DNA of 64,000 bases. It comes from JAUILH01 sp965230535. GTDB lineage: Bacteria; Bacteroidota; Bacteroidia; Flavobacteriales_D; JAUILH01. How positions within the stretch are numbered: the stretch's first letter is position 1; the number at the start of each line of letters is the position of its first letter. The DNA is taken from positions 1,736,001 through 1,800,000 of the forward strand of contig OZ246010.1 of assembly GCA_965230535.1 (NCBI GenBank), read 5' to 3'. The notes below the pieces were generated by a model that saw only the letters and a list, made by a program, of their open reading frames with translations, did no database searches and was not told where the DNA came from. A program made the position numbers and the translations under genes. This document shows positions 53,019 through 62,114 of this stretch, one piece after another.

Positions 53019-54044
53019 ATGGGAATGTTCGATTTTTTTACTCAAGAAATTGCGATTGACCTTGGAACGGCCAATACGCTGATAATATATAACGATAAGG
53101 TGGTTGTGGACGAACCTTCCATCGTTGCTGTCGATCGATCGACCAATAAGATTATTGGAATTGGTAGAAAAGCGCAACAGATGCACGGAAAAACCCATGA
53201 GAACATCAAAACAATTCGTCCGCTAAAAGATGGTGTAATTGCAGATTTCCACGCTGCAGAACACATGATTCGTGGAATGATCAAAATGATCAAACCCGGC
53301 AGACGTGTATTCAATCCATCCTTGAGAATGGTAATCTGTATTCCTTCAGGAATTACGGAAGTAGAAAAAAGAGCGGTACGAGATTCGGCAGAACATGCCG
53401 GAGCAAAGGAAGTATACCTGATCCACGAGCCAATGGCCGCCGCAATTGGTATTGGTATTGACGTTGAGGAACCAATGGGGAACATGATCATTGATATCGG
53501 AGGGGGTACTTCTGAAATTGCAGTAATCGCACTTGGAGGGATTGTTTGTGATAAAAGTATCCGTGTTGCTGGTGATGACTTCACCAATGACATTGAAGAA
53601 TACATGAGACGTCAGCACAACATCCTAATCGGTGAACGTACAGCTGAACAAATCAAAATTGAAGTTGGTGCTGCTTTACCTGAATTGGATGATCCGCCCG
53701 AAGACTTTGCAGTTAGAGGACGAGATTTAATGACTGGTATTCCAAAAGAAATTCATGTGACCTATGCTGAGATTGCTCATGCATTGGATAAGTCCATTTC
53801 GAAAATTGAAGAAGCGATTTTGACCGCACTGGAAATGACACCTCCGGAATTATCTGCCGATATCTATAAAACGGGGATTTATCTTGCTGGTGGTGGGTCC
53901 ATGTTACGTGGGCTCGACAAAAGAATTTCCCTTAAGACCAAATTACCTGTACACATTGCAGATGATCCATTGAGAGCTGTTGCAAGAGGAACGGGTATTG
54001 CCCTTAAAAATATTGATAGATTCCAATTCCTGATCAGAGACTAA
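53019..54044 (+). CDS. mreB: Rod shape-determining protein MreB
   Basis: Actin homologue of 341 residues that positions the elongasome. Nucleotide-binding motifs are IAIDLGTANTLI (phosphate 1), MIIDIGGGTSEIAVI (phosphate 2) and YLAGGGSMLRGLD (adenosine). First gene of the mreBCD-mrdA-rodA set and only 7 bases after purH. An N-terminal FDFFTQE stretch is the membrane-binding segment. Confidence 0.97.
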   Translation: MGMFDFFTQEIAIDLGTANTLIIYNDKVVVDEPSIVAVDRSTNKIIGIGRKAQQMHGKTHENIKTIRPLKDGVIADFHAAEHMIRGMIKMIKPGRRVFNPSLRMVICIPSGITEVEKRAVRDSAEHAGAKEVYLIHEPMAAAIGIGIDVEEPMGNMIIDIGGGTSEIAVIALGGIVCDKSIRVAGDDFTNDIEEYMRRQHNILIGERTAEQIKIEVGAALPELDDPPEDFAVRGRDLMTGIPKEIHVTYAEIAHALDKSISKIEEAILTALEMTPPELSADIYKTGIYLAGGGSMLRGLDKRISLKTKLPVHIADDPLRAVARGTGIALKNIDRFQFLIRD

Positions 54045-54047
54045 TCC

Positions 54048-54881
54048 ATGCGAAATATCATCCACCTTTTATACCGGTATAACGCTGTCATAGTGTTCGT
54101 GGTGCTTCAGGTGGTGGCCTTTGCCTTTATTTTTACTTACAGTCCTTTTCACAGGTCTTCCTATTTCAACTCTTCTCTTACAGTAGTGGGGTGGATGAAG
54201 GATATGACTCATAAAATCAATGAGCCGTTTATTGCCATGGATGAAAATGAGCAGTTGAAGAAGGAGAACAAACGTTTGCAAGATCAATTGGCGCATAACT
54301 ATTATCACACGGACCATGAAACGTATGAGATAACGGACAGTTTGTTTGAACAGCAGTATTCGTACATGCCCGCAAAGGTGATAGATAATTCGTACAACAA
54401 AGTGCAGAACTATATTCTCATCAACATTGGAAAGAATCAGGGTGTAGAAGATGGAATGGGTGTAATAGGTCCTGATGGAATTGTTGGTTTTGTTGAAGAT
54501 GCCGGGCCAAAATACTCATTGGTAATGCCTGTCATCAATCCTAACTTTAGTACGCCCGCCAAAGTAAAGGGCAAACATTATTTTGGTGATTTAAAGTGGA
54601 ATAAAGGCAATGATAAAATAGCCAGAATTGATGGTTTGGAGAAAACCAATCCGGTTGAGATTGGAGACACCATTGTAACCAAAGGATCAACCGGCAGGTT
54701 CCCAGAAGGTATTGGTGTGGGAACAGTAAAAAAAGCAAAGGAAGTTGCTGGCGATGAGGAATACGATATGGAAGTAAACCTGTTTACTAACTATCAGAGC
54801 CTCTACTATGTGTACGTAGTGGTGAACTATCACCAAAAAGATTTGGATGCCATTCGGGCAAAAATTGATGATGAGCAATGA
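54048..54881 (+). CDS. mreC: Rod shape-determining protein MreC
   Basis: A 277-residue bitopic protein of the elongasome. One membrane helix (about 13-31), a coiled coil (about 65-85, ENEQLKKENKRLQDQL) and two periplasmic beta domains (about 105-265; LINIGKNQGVEDGMGVIGPDGIVG is characteristic). It bridges MreB and PBP2. It lies 3 bases after mreB and overlaps mreD by 4 bases (ATGA). Confidence 0.94.
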   Translation: MRNIIHLLYRYNAVIVFVVLQVVAFAFIFTYSPFHRSSYFNSSLTVVGWMKDMTHKINEPFIAMDENEQLKKENKRLQDQLAHNYYHTDHETYEITDSLFEQQYSYMPAKVIDNSYNKVQNYILINIGKNQGVEDGMGVIGPDGIVGFVEDAGPKYSLVMPVINPNFSTPAKVKGKHYFGDLKWNKGNDKIARIDGLEKTNPVEIGDTIVTKGSTGRFPEGIGVGTVKKAKEVAGDEEYDMEVNLFTNYQSLYYVYVVVNYHQKDLDAIRAKIDDEQ

Positions 54882-55399
54882 GCAGATTAGGACCATTCAT
54901 ACATATCATCCGCTTTATTATGCTTGTGCTCGTGCAGGGACTCATCGTCAACGAGATTGACCTTGGAAGACAAGTACATCCAATGATTCATATTCTTTTC
55001 ATCATGCTACTCCCTATTGATTGGTCGAGCTGGCTCATTATGATCCTGGCATTTTTCTATGGTCTTTGCATAGATACATTCACCAGCACAATTGGGATGC
55101 ACATATCTGCCTGCGTGTTCTTAGCAGCTGTACGACCGTTGATTTTGAGGCTCCTTAGCCCGAGAGAAGGCTACGAGTTTGGTTCGTCACCTGGCATACA
55201 AATGTTAGGACTCAGGTGGTTTACTGCCTATGTCTCCATGCTCACCCTACTGCACCATATTTGGTATTTTTTCATTGAAAAATTCGGTTTTTCGGATTTC
55301 TTTGATACCATGAGTCGGGCCTTCCTTAGCACGCTTGCCAGTATACTTCTGATTATGTTGACTCAATTTCTGTTTGGTCCAAGATTAAGACGCTCATGA
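54878..55399 (+). CDS. mreD: Rod shape-determining protein MreD
   Basis: A 173-residue membrane protein with about five membrane helices, little conserved in sequence but identified by size, topology and position between mreC and mrdA. The segment FFYGLCIDTFTSTIGMHISA is typical. ATGA overlaps on both sides indicate translational coupling. Confidence 0.9.
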   Translation: MSRLGPFIHIIRFIMLVLVQGLIVNEIDLGRQVHPMIHILFIMLLPIDWSSWLIMILAFFYGLCIDTFTSTIGMHISACVFLAAVRPLILRLLSPREGYEFGSSPGIQMLGLRWFTAYVSMLTLLHHIWYFFIEKFGFSDFFDTMSRAFLSTLASILLIMLTQFLFGPRLRRS

Positions 55400-57240
55400 A
55401 TCTGGAGAACAGAAAATATGTAGTTCTACTAACCTTCCTGAGTGTTGGCGTTATCTTCCTATTCAGGCTAGGATATATGCAAATTGTATCTGATAAATGG
55501 GATGAACGAGCCAAAGAAATTTCCGAAAAAACACTTCCCATCTACGCGCCAAGAGGAATTATTTACGATCGAAATGGGATCAAGTTGGTCGAAAACCAGA
55601 TCTACTATGACATCAAGGTCATCCCCGATGATATAGGAGAAGTAGACACTGCCGAATTGTGTAAGCTGTTTGGAATTACAAGAGAAACTTTTGATGCCAA
55701 ATTGAAGACCGCCAGAACACATCCAAATGTTGGATACGCGCCATCTGATTTCATCACTCAGGTTTCAAAGGAGGACTTCAGCATCATTCGGCAGGAATTG
55801 TACAAGTACAAGCCTGGTTTCTATGAGGTCAAGAACCCACTCCGTTTTTACCCAAGAGGAATTGCACCTCATGTTTTAGGATATTTGAATGAAGCGAGCC
55901 CAAAGGACATTGAAGCAGATGATTATTACGTTCCAGGTGAATATGTTGGTAGGTTGGGAATAGAACGTGCTTACGAAAAGGACCTGAGAGGAAGACGCGG
56001 ACTCAGCTATATCCTGCAAACCGCAGAAGGTTTAAAATCTGAAGACCTGAACGACAGCAGGGATATTCAACCTGAAAACGGGAAACATTTGGTATGCACA
56101 ATTGACGCAGAACTTCAGGAATACGGCGAGATTCTGATGAAAAATAAGATTGGATCAATCGTAGCAATAGAACCCAGCACAGGTGAGATTCTTGCTATGG
56201 TGTCAGCTCCTACCTACAATCCTAACTGGATAGTGGGCAAGAAAAATCGAAACAAGTATTATCCGCAGTTACTTCAGGACACGCTTAAGCCACTACTAAA
56301 TAGAACATCTTATTCAGAATATCCACCTGGTTCTATTTTTAAAATGTTTCAGGCCATCGTAGGTATGAACCTTGGTCGCCTCACTCCCCGAACTACCTTT
56401 AGTTGTGACGGATCCCTGATCGGTGACCACTGTTTTGGTGTTCTGGATATGTATCAGGCCATCAAGTGTTCAAGTAATATGTGGTTTTATTTGGCCGTTA
56501 AACGTATTGTTCAATCCGGAAAGCACAAAAGTATCTTTAGAGATTCTGAATACGGTTTGAATATTTGGGCCAAAGAGATGAACAAGTTTGGTTTAGGAGT
56601 TCCCTTACCACTTGAAATCGGAAGTGGGAAAACCGGCCTTATCCCGGACGCAGATTACTACAATAGGTTCCCGGATTATTATGACAGCACACAAATGCGA
56701 CCGAGATGGGCATATAGTACCATTGCCTCTATTAGTATTGGTCAGGGGGAAGTACTCTTAACACCTCTTCAAATGGCAAATCTAGGATGCATCCTGGCTA
56801 ACAGAGGTCATTACTATTACCCACATTTGGTGAAGAAAATTGGAGACGACCCTAAAAGACAGATTTATCGCGAAAAGCAAATAGTATCTGAGGATCCTTC
56901 GAACTATGATGTGGTAATTGAAGCAATGAGGGCTGTGGTTGAAGAAGTTGGAGGAACTGCCCGAAGGGCAAGAACAAAAGACATTACTGTTTGTGGGAAG
57001 ACGGGAACAGCAGAGAACCCTCACGGTGAAGATCACTCCGTTTTTCTTGCATTTGCTCCTAAGGACGATCCTAAAATTGCCATTGCAGTTTATGTGGAGA
57101 ATGCAAAATGGGGAGGTGAATGGGCTGCACCTATCTCCAGTTTGATGATTGAGAAGTATATCAAACGTGAAGTTAGCGACACACTTAAGGAACAACGAAT
57201 TTTAGATAAAGACTTTATACACCCACCAGATGAGGAATAA
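55396..57240 (+). CDS. mrdA: Penicillin-binding protein 2
   Basis: Elongation-specific transpeptidase (class B PBP) of 614 residues. A membrane anchor (about 8-27) and the PBP dimerisation domain precede the transpeptidase domain with SIFK (SxxK), SSN and KTGTAE motifs, the last near residue 535. It cross-links peptidoglycan with RodA as the glycosyltransferase partner; rodA overlaps its end by 11 bases. Confidence 0.95.
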   Translation: MNLENRKYVVLLTFLSVGVIFLFRLGYMQIVSDKWDERAKEISEKTLPIYAPRGIIYDRNGIKLVENQIYYDIKVIPDDIGEVDTAELCKLFGITRETFDAKLKTARTHPNVGYAPSDFITQVSKEDFSIIRQELYKYKPGFYEVKNPLRFYPRGIAPHVLGYLNEASPKDIEADDYYVPGEYVGRLGIERAYEKDLRGRRGLSYILQTAEGLKSEDLNDSRDIQPENGKHLVCTIDAELQEYGEILMKNKIGSIVAIEPSTGEILAMVSAPTYNPNWIVGKKNRNKYYPQLLQDTLKPLLNRTSYSEYPPGSIFKMFQAIVGMNLGRLTPRTTFSCDGSLIGDHCFGVLDMYQAIKCSSNMWFYLAVKRIVQSGKHKSIFRDSEYGLNIWAKEMNKFGLGVPLPLEIGSGKTGLIPDADYYNRFPDYYDSTQMRPRWAYSTIASISIGQGEVLLTPLQMANLGCILANRGHYYYPHLVKKIGDDPKRQIYREKQIVSEDPSNYDVVIEAMRAVVEEVGGTARRARTKDITVCGKTGTAENPHGEDHSVFLAFAPKDDPKIAIAVYVENAKWGGEWAAPISSLMIEKYIKREVSDTLKEQRILDKDFIHPPDEE

Positions 57241-58558
57241 TGTAATCAGTTTAAAACATTTAGACTGGGGCATTATTGGATTGTACGTGCTCCTGGTGGT
57301 CATTGGTCTGATCAATGTGAATTCGTCTGGATACAGGGGTGAAGACATTCCATTTTACAGCCTTTCCGCACCATCTGGTAAGCAATTAATGTGGTTTGGT
57401 CTCTCCATTTTTGTTGGCATTTTCATTCTGCTTTTGGAATCGCCCTTCATTAAAAAAGGGGCCTACGGATTCTATATCGTTGTCATGATTATGCTGGTCG
57501 CTGTCCTCTTCTTTCCTGAAAAAAATGGACAAAAATCGTGGTTTGGGATTGGTGATTTTGGCATTCAGCCCTCCGAGTTTGCAAAGACGGCAACGGCCCT
57601 GGCTCTGGCCAAATTTCTGAGTACCATCAATATTAAAATCCAGAATTTCAATGATAGATTGCGGGCTTTTGCAATTATTGCTGCGCCCTGTTTTTTCATC
57701 GTTCTTCAACCTGACCCAGGTACACTTCTGGTCTTTTGTTCATTTGTGTTTGTCTTGTATAGAGAAGGACTCTCAGGGAATATTCTGATGTTCTCGCTAC
57801 TAGCCATTGTGCTCAGCATTGTGACCATACTGGTAAAAAATACGCACATTGAATTACCTTTGGTAGAAGACCTTATTCAGGGGCATTACGTCATCATTTT
57901 AGTACTCTGGATGATTAGTTTGCTCATTGCTTTTGTCATTAAAAACTTCATTAATCGGCGAGAGAGAAAACAGGCTTATGTGGTTTTGATTTCCGGATTC
58001 ATTGCTACAGCATCCTTTGTATTTGTGGTGGATTACAGTTATGACAATATCCTAAAGGACCACCATAGAAACAGGATAGAATTGTTCCTGGGCCTTGAAG
58101 AAGATCCGGATGGGAAGGATTATAACAGGAACCGAGCTATGGCGGCGGTAGGTTCAGGAGATTTTTCAGGAAAGGGATATAAACAGGCTACTTTGGCTAA
58201 CGCGAAACAAGGTCATGTTCCTGAACAAACCACCGATTTCGCTTATTGCACCTGGAGTGAAGAGTTTGGCTTCCTGGGAAGTTCCGCCATCGTTATCATC
58301 TTCATGGTTTTTCTCACCAAGATTATTTTGATTGCCGAACGACAACGGTCTCAATTTACGCGGATATATGCCTATAGTGTTGCCGGAATCTTCTTCTTAC
58401 ACTTCATGATCAACATAGGTATGATCATTGGCCTTGCTCCGGTTATTGGAATTCCTCTGCCCTTTATAAGCTATGGAGGTAGTTCACTATTATCGTTCAC
58501 GATACTCCTATTCGTTCTAATAAGATTGGATAATGAGAGAATGGAAGTTCTCAGGTAG
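57230..58558 (+). CDS. rodA: Peptidoglycan glycosyltransferase RodA (SEDS family)
   Basis: A 442-residue polytopic protein of the SEDS family that polymerises lipid II. Characteristic segments are SWFGIGDFGIQPSEFAK, the HVPEQTTDFAYC stretch with the catalytic-region Glu/Asp, and the C-terminal GLAPVIGIPLPFISYGGSS. Longer than the E. coli protein because of an extra loop (about 230-290, with additional membrane segments). Last gene of the elongasome operon. Confidence 0.94.
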   Translation: MRNNVISLKHLDWGIIGLYVLLVVIGLINVNSSGYRGEDIPFYSLSAPSGKQLMWFGLSIFVGIFILLLESPFIKKGAYGFYIVVMIMLVAVLFFPEKNGQKSWFGIGDFGIQPSEFAKTATALALAKFLSTINIKIQNFNDRLRAFAIIAAPCFFIVLQPDPGTLLVFCSFVFVLYREGLSGNILMFSLLAIVLSIVTILVKNTHIELPLVEDLIQGHYVIILVLWMISLLIAFVIKNFINRRERKQAYVVLISGFIATASFVFVVDYSYDNILKDHHRNRIELFLGLEEDPDGKDYNRNRAMAAVGSGDFSGKGYKQATLANAKQGHVPEQTTDFAYCTWSEEFGFLGSSAIVIIFMVFLTKIILIAERQRSQFTRIYAYSVAGIFFLHFMINIGMIIGLAPVIGIPLPFISYGGSSLLSFTILLFVLIRLDNERMEVLR

Positions 58559-58568
58559 TAAAGCCATA

Positions 58569-58653
58569 AATCCTTGGCAAATTAATCTGATTTTAATAGT
58601 TGCTGCTATTTGTTCGTGATAATTGCCCACACCAGATTAACTGCCAAAGGATT
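58569..58653. repeat. Long imperfect inverted repeat between convergent genes
   Basis: The left arm at 58569-58589 (AATCCTTGGCA then AATTAATCTG) is nearly the reverse complement of the right arm at 58633-58653 (CAGATTAACTGCC then AAAGGATT), about 19 pairs with one bulge and one small internal loop, around a 43-base loop. It fills the gap between rodA and the gene ending at 58673. No T-run follows on either strand. It could be a structured RNA, a shared transcription stop or the relic of a small mobile element. Confidence 0.6.
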
Positions 58654-58672
58654 CAGGATCTTTAGTTTGTAG

Positions 58673-59206
58673 TTAAGTATATTTTGCTTTTATTCTTACA
58701 ACCATGACATTTACCGGAGCGAATCCACCATGTTCTGACCTAACAGAAAGAAGTTCACTTTGCACCTTCATATCTGCGCCATCGGTGGGATACTTCTCGA
58801 TGAAATTATCGATTGCATTGTCATATGCTTCTTCAAATGACATGTTGTAAGATTTCCCTTCAATTTCGTAAGATGAGTCTTCTGCCTGAACGCTATCGGG
58901 CATGGCATTTTCTTCATTTATTTCCTGAACCAACACAACCTTTGGTCCTTCTGAAGTATATACAGTAAGACTGTCTTGTTTTTCACCAAACTTGAATGCT
59001 TTTGACACTGTAAATTCCGTGCCTTTCATCGGTCCTGTTCCACACAATTCAACTCTGAATTGTGGCGGATAAATCTCAATTGGCAACTGTACAATGTTTG
59101 GAATTTCAGACTCTGAAGTTCGCGTCCCTTTGGCTATAATGATGTGATAGCCGTCTATAAAATAGATCTCCAGAGACGTGACATCCGCAGATTTACAGTT
59201 GGTCAT
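58673..59206 (-). CDS. Hypothetical protein
   Basis: A 177-residue soluble protein that I do not recognise. There is no signal peptide or membrane segment. The N-terminal half is beta-rich (TSLEIYFIDGYHIIIAKG, then IEIYPPQFRVELCG), a mixed middle contains YTSEGPKVVLVQEIN, and an amphipathic helix (SFEEAYDNAIDNFIEKY) precedes a final strand (NVMVVRIKAKY). It has its own promoter at 59223-59230 and is a single-gene unit, convergent with rodA. Confidence 0.75.
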   Translation of the reverse strand: MTNCKSADVTSLEIYFIDGYHIIIAKGTRTSESEIPNIVQLPIEIYPPQFRVELCGTGPMKGTEFTVSKAFKFGEKQDSLTVYTSEGPKVVLVQEINEENAMPDSVQAEDSSYEIEGKSYNMSFEEAYDNAIDNFIEKYPTDGADMKVQSELLSVRSEHGGFAPVNVMVVRIKAKYT

Positions 59207-59222
59207 GCATTTAAGTTTTAAC

Positions 59223-59230
59223 CAAAACTA
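59223..59230 (-). promoter_or_regulatory. Promoter -7 element of the gene at 58673-59206
   Basis: On the minus strand TAGTTTTG (59230-59223) matches TAnnTTTG, 16 bases before the ATG at 59206. No TTG lies at the -33 distance. Confidence 0.5.
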
Positions 59231-59290
59231 AACCTTGATCGGCGGAAAAACATCCCTGAATTCCGTGATTTTCCTTGAGAAATCCGTGAA

Positions 59291-60565
59291 TTAGATAACC
59301 ATACAGGCTCCTACAGTCTCGTTGGTTGCCTCATCAATCATGATTAAACTACCAGTAATTCGGTTTCTGTCGTACCTATCGAAAAATAATGGTGAAGTCG
59401 TTCTTAAAGACACTCTGGCAATATCATTCATCTTGATTTCCTTGTCGTCTTCAATTCTATGTAAAGTATTGATGTCAACTTTATACTTGATTTCCTTCAC
59501 CATACAACGTGCATCTTTGGAAGTATGCTTCAAGGCATATTTACCATTTGGCACCATTGGCTTAGGATTTAACCAGCATACCATCACATCCAGGTTTTGT
59601 TCTGTTGAAGGAGAATTGTTTTCTCGTACAATCATATCTCCACGAGAAACATCAATTTCATCTTCCAAAGTCATGGTAACAGACATAGGTGCAAAAGCCT
59701 CATCCAATTCTCCATCTAAAGTATCGATTGTCTTGATCTTAGATGTAAAACCAGAAGGCAATACCATCACCTTATCTCCTTTTTTGAAAACACCACCCGC
59801 TATTCTACCAGCATATCCTCTGTAATCGTGGAATTCATCCTTTTGCGGACGAATAACATACTGCACTGGGAAACGACAATCTACGTGATTATGGTCACTG
59901 GAAATGTGCACATTCTCCAATGTATACAGAAGTGTTGACCCTTCGTACCAAGGCATTTTTTCAGATCTGTCAACAACATTGTCTCCATTCAATGCACTAA
60001 TCGGAATGAATCTGACGTCACTTACTTCAAGTTTTGAAGCGAATGCCTCCAAATCGGATTTAATTTTCTCATAATCTTCCTCACGGTAGTCTACCAAATC
60101 CATTTTATTGACGCAGAACACAACATGAGGAATCTTCAACAATGAAGCGATAAACGCATGTCTGCATGTCTGCTCAACCATTCCTTTTCTGGCATCTACC
60201 AAAATAATGGCCAGGTTAGCAGTTGATGCACCAGTTACCATATTTCTTGTATACTGAATATGTCCCGGAGTATCTGCGATAATGAATTTTCTGTTAGGTG
60301 TGGCAAAATATCTGTAGGCCACATCTATTGTAATTCCCTGCTCTCTTTCGGCTCTCAATCCATCTGTAAGAAGTGCCAGATTCACCTGTTCTTCACCTTT
60401 ACCTGTACTTGCCAATTCAATGGCTTCCATCTGATCTTCAAAAATGGACTTACTATCGTACAATAATCGACCGATTAGGGTTGATTTCCCATCATCAACA
60501 CTTCCTGCGGTAGTAAACCTCAGAAGGTCCATGTTTAGATATGCTTTGCTATCAATTGTTTCCAT
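59291..60565 (-). CDS. cysN: Sulfate adenylyltransferase subunit 1 (GTPase)
   Basis: Large GTPase subunit of ATP sulfurylase, 424 residues. GTP hydrolysis drives adenylation of sulfate to APS by CysD. EF-Tu-like G motifs are visible: GSVDDGKSTLIG, DTPGHIQY, NKMDLVD, and an SAL motif. The beta-barrel domains follow. There is no fused APS kinase domain; that activity is the separate cysC. It is the third gene of the cysC-cysD-cysN set, 8 bases after cysD. Confidence 0.95.
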   Translation of the reverse strand: METIDSKAYLNMDLLRFTTAGSVDDGKSTLIGRLLYDSKSIFEDQMEAIELASTGKGEEQVNLALLTDGLRAEREQGITIDVAYRYFATPNRKFIIADTPGHIQYTRNMVTGASTANLAIILVDARKGMVEQTCRHAFIASLLKIPHVVFCVNKMDLVDYREEDYEKIKSDLEAFASKLEVSDVRFIPISALNGDNVVDRSEKMPWYEGSTLLYTLENVHISSDHNHVDCRFPVQYVIRPQKDEFHDYRGYAGRIAGGVFKKGDKVMVLPSGFTSKIKTIDTLDGELDEAFAPMSVTMTLEDEIDVSRGDMIVRENNSPSTEQNLDVMVCWLNPKPMVPNGKYALKHTSKDARCMVKEIKYKVDINTLHRIEDDKEIKMNDIARVSLRTTSPLFFDRYDRNRITGSLIMIDEATNETVGACMVI

Positions 60566-60573
60566 TATGCCAT

Positions 60574-61476
60574 TTAAAAATATCCTTGTTTCTTTCTGTC
60601 TTCCATTGCAGCTTCAGATCTTTTATCATCAATTCTGCTTCCACGTTCTGTGACTCTTGTTGCAGCCACTTCATCTATGATTTGTTGTAAATCAGATGCC
60701 GTAGATTCTACAGCTCCGGTACAGGTCATGTCTCCAATAGTTCTGAAACGAACTGTTTTTTCCAGCACTTCTTCTTCTGGTCTCTTATTCATGAATTCAC
60801 CATCTGCGTACCAAACGCCATCACGCTGGAAGCAGTTTCTTTGGTGAGAGAAGTAAATTGAAGGAATTTCAATGTTTTCGTGCAAAATATACTGCCAGAT
60901 GTCCATCTCCGTCCAGTTAGAAATCGGGAAACTTCTAAAATGTTCTCCCATGTGTTTCTTACCATTGAAAATGTTCCACAATTCCGGTCTTTGGTTTTTA
61001 GGATCCCATTGTCCGAAATCATCTCTGTGAGAGAAGAATCTTTCCTTGGCTCTTGCCTTTTCTTCATCTCTTCTGGCACCACCCATAGCGCAATCAAACT
61101 TCCCATTTTCTATGGTTTCCAAAAGTGTGACAGTTTGAAGAGAGTTTCTACTGGCATTAAAGCCGGTTTCTTCAATTACTTTTCCTTCATCAATGGATTT
61201 CTGAACAGATCCAACGATTAATTTGGCACCATATTTCTCTACCAAATTATCTCTGAACTGAATAGTTTCAGGGAAGTTATGTCCGGTATCTACATGAACC
61301 AAAGGAAAAGGCACATTTCCCGGGAAGAACGCCTTTCGTGCTAAATGAAAACACACGATAGAGTCCTTACCTCCTGAAAATAACAATGCTGGTCTTTCGA
61401 ATTGAGCTGCAACCTCTCTTAATACGTAGATAGATTCGGCTTCTAATTCTTTTAAATGGGTTAAGCTATAGTTCAT
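60574..61476 (-). CDS. cysD: Sulfate adenylyltransferase subunit 2
   Basis: Catalytic ATP pyrophosphatase subunit of ATP sulfurylase, 300 residues. The PP-loop is LLFSGGKDSIV (about 32-42), followed by HVDTGHNFPE and the conserved ARRDEEKARAKER and WTEMDIWQYI segments. It adenylates sulfate to APS together with CysN. 8 bases separate it from both cysC and cysN. Confidence 0.96.
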   Translation of the reverse strand: MNYSLTHLKELEAESIYVLREVAAQFERPALLFSGGKDSIVCFHLARKAFFPGNVPFPLVHVDTGHNFPETIQFRDNLVEKYGAKLIVGSVQKSIDEGKVIEETGFNASRNSLQTVTLLETIENGKFDCAMGGARRDEEKARAKERFFSHRDDFGQWDPKNQRPELWNIFNGKKHMGEHFRSFPISNWTEMDIWQYILHENIEIPSIYFSHQRNCFQRDGVWYADGEFMNKRPEEEVLEKTVRFRTIGDMTCTGAVESTASDLQQIIDEVAATRVTERGSRIDDKRSEAAMEDRKKQGYF

Positions 61477-61484
61477 TGCCTCAA

Positions 61485-62099
61485 TTAATTGGAAGGCAAA
61501 TTTAAGTATTCTTGCAAAGCCGACATCACAAAATCGACACTATCTTTTACAGACATGTTTTCGGTGCTTACGGTAATTGTAGGGTTATTAGGCTCATCAA
61601 ACGGTGCGCTAATTCCAGTAAAGTTTGGAATTTCACCTAATCTGGCCTTAGCGTATAAACCTTTCACATCACGGCTTTCGCATACTTCAAGAGAAGTATT
61701 GACATGAACTAAAATGAAATCATCTTCACCAATAATTTCCCTTGCCATGTCTCTTAAGTCATTGGTTGGACTCACAAAACTGGCTATGGTAACGACACCT
61801 CCATCCAAAAACAATTTAGCCACTTCAGAAATTCGCCTGATATTCTCTACACGGTCTTCTTCAGAAAACGAGAGGTTGTTATTGATGCCGGCACGCACAT
61901 TGTCTCCATCCAACAATTTGGTAAAGTAGCCTTGATTGTGAAGCGCTCGCTCCAAACCTTTGGCAATGGTTGTTTTGCCAGAACCGGACAAACCTGTTAG
62001 CCAGATAACCCGGGCTTTCTGTTTCAAGATTTGTTCCTTCTCGGAACGGGACATAATTTCGTCGAATACGGTAAAAATATTACCTTTTTCTTCTTTCAT
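61485..62099 (-). CDS. cysC: Adenylylsulfate kinase
   Basis: APS kinase making PAPS from APS and ATP; 204 residues. P-loop GLSGSGKTTIAK (about 35-46), LLDGDNVRAGINNNLSFSEEDR, FVSPTNDLR, and the lid-region motif DVKGLYAKARLGEIPNFTGI. An N-terminal extension of about 28 residues is typical of free-standing forms. It starts 15 bases after infB, so the set may be read through from infB. PAPS production contrasts with the APS-type motifs of CysH in this window. Confidence 0.94.
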   Translation of the reverse strand: MKEEKGNIFTVFDEIMSRSEKEQILKQKARVIWLTGLSGSGKTTIAKGLERALHNQGYFTKLLDGDNVRAGINNNLSFSEEDRVENIRRISEVAKLFLDGGVVTIASFVSPTNDLRDMAREIIGEDDFILVHVNTSLEVCESRDVKGLYAKARLGEIPNFTGISAPFDEPNNPTITVSTENMSVKDSVDFVMSALQEYLNLPSN

Positions 62100-62114
62100 C
62101 CCAGATGGTATAGA

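Noticed and set aside
58569..58653. Integron attC site
   Set aside because: The arms lack the RYYYAAC and GTTRRRY boxes and there is no integrase or cassette array.
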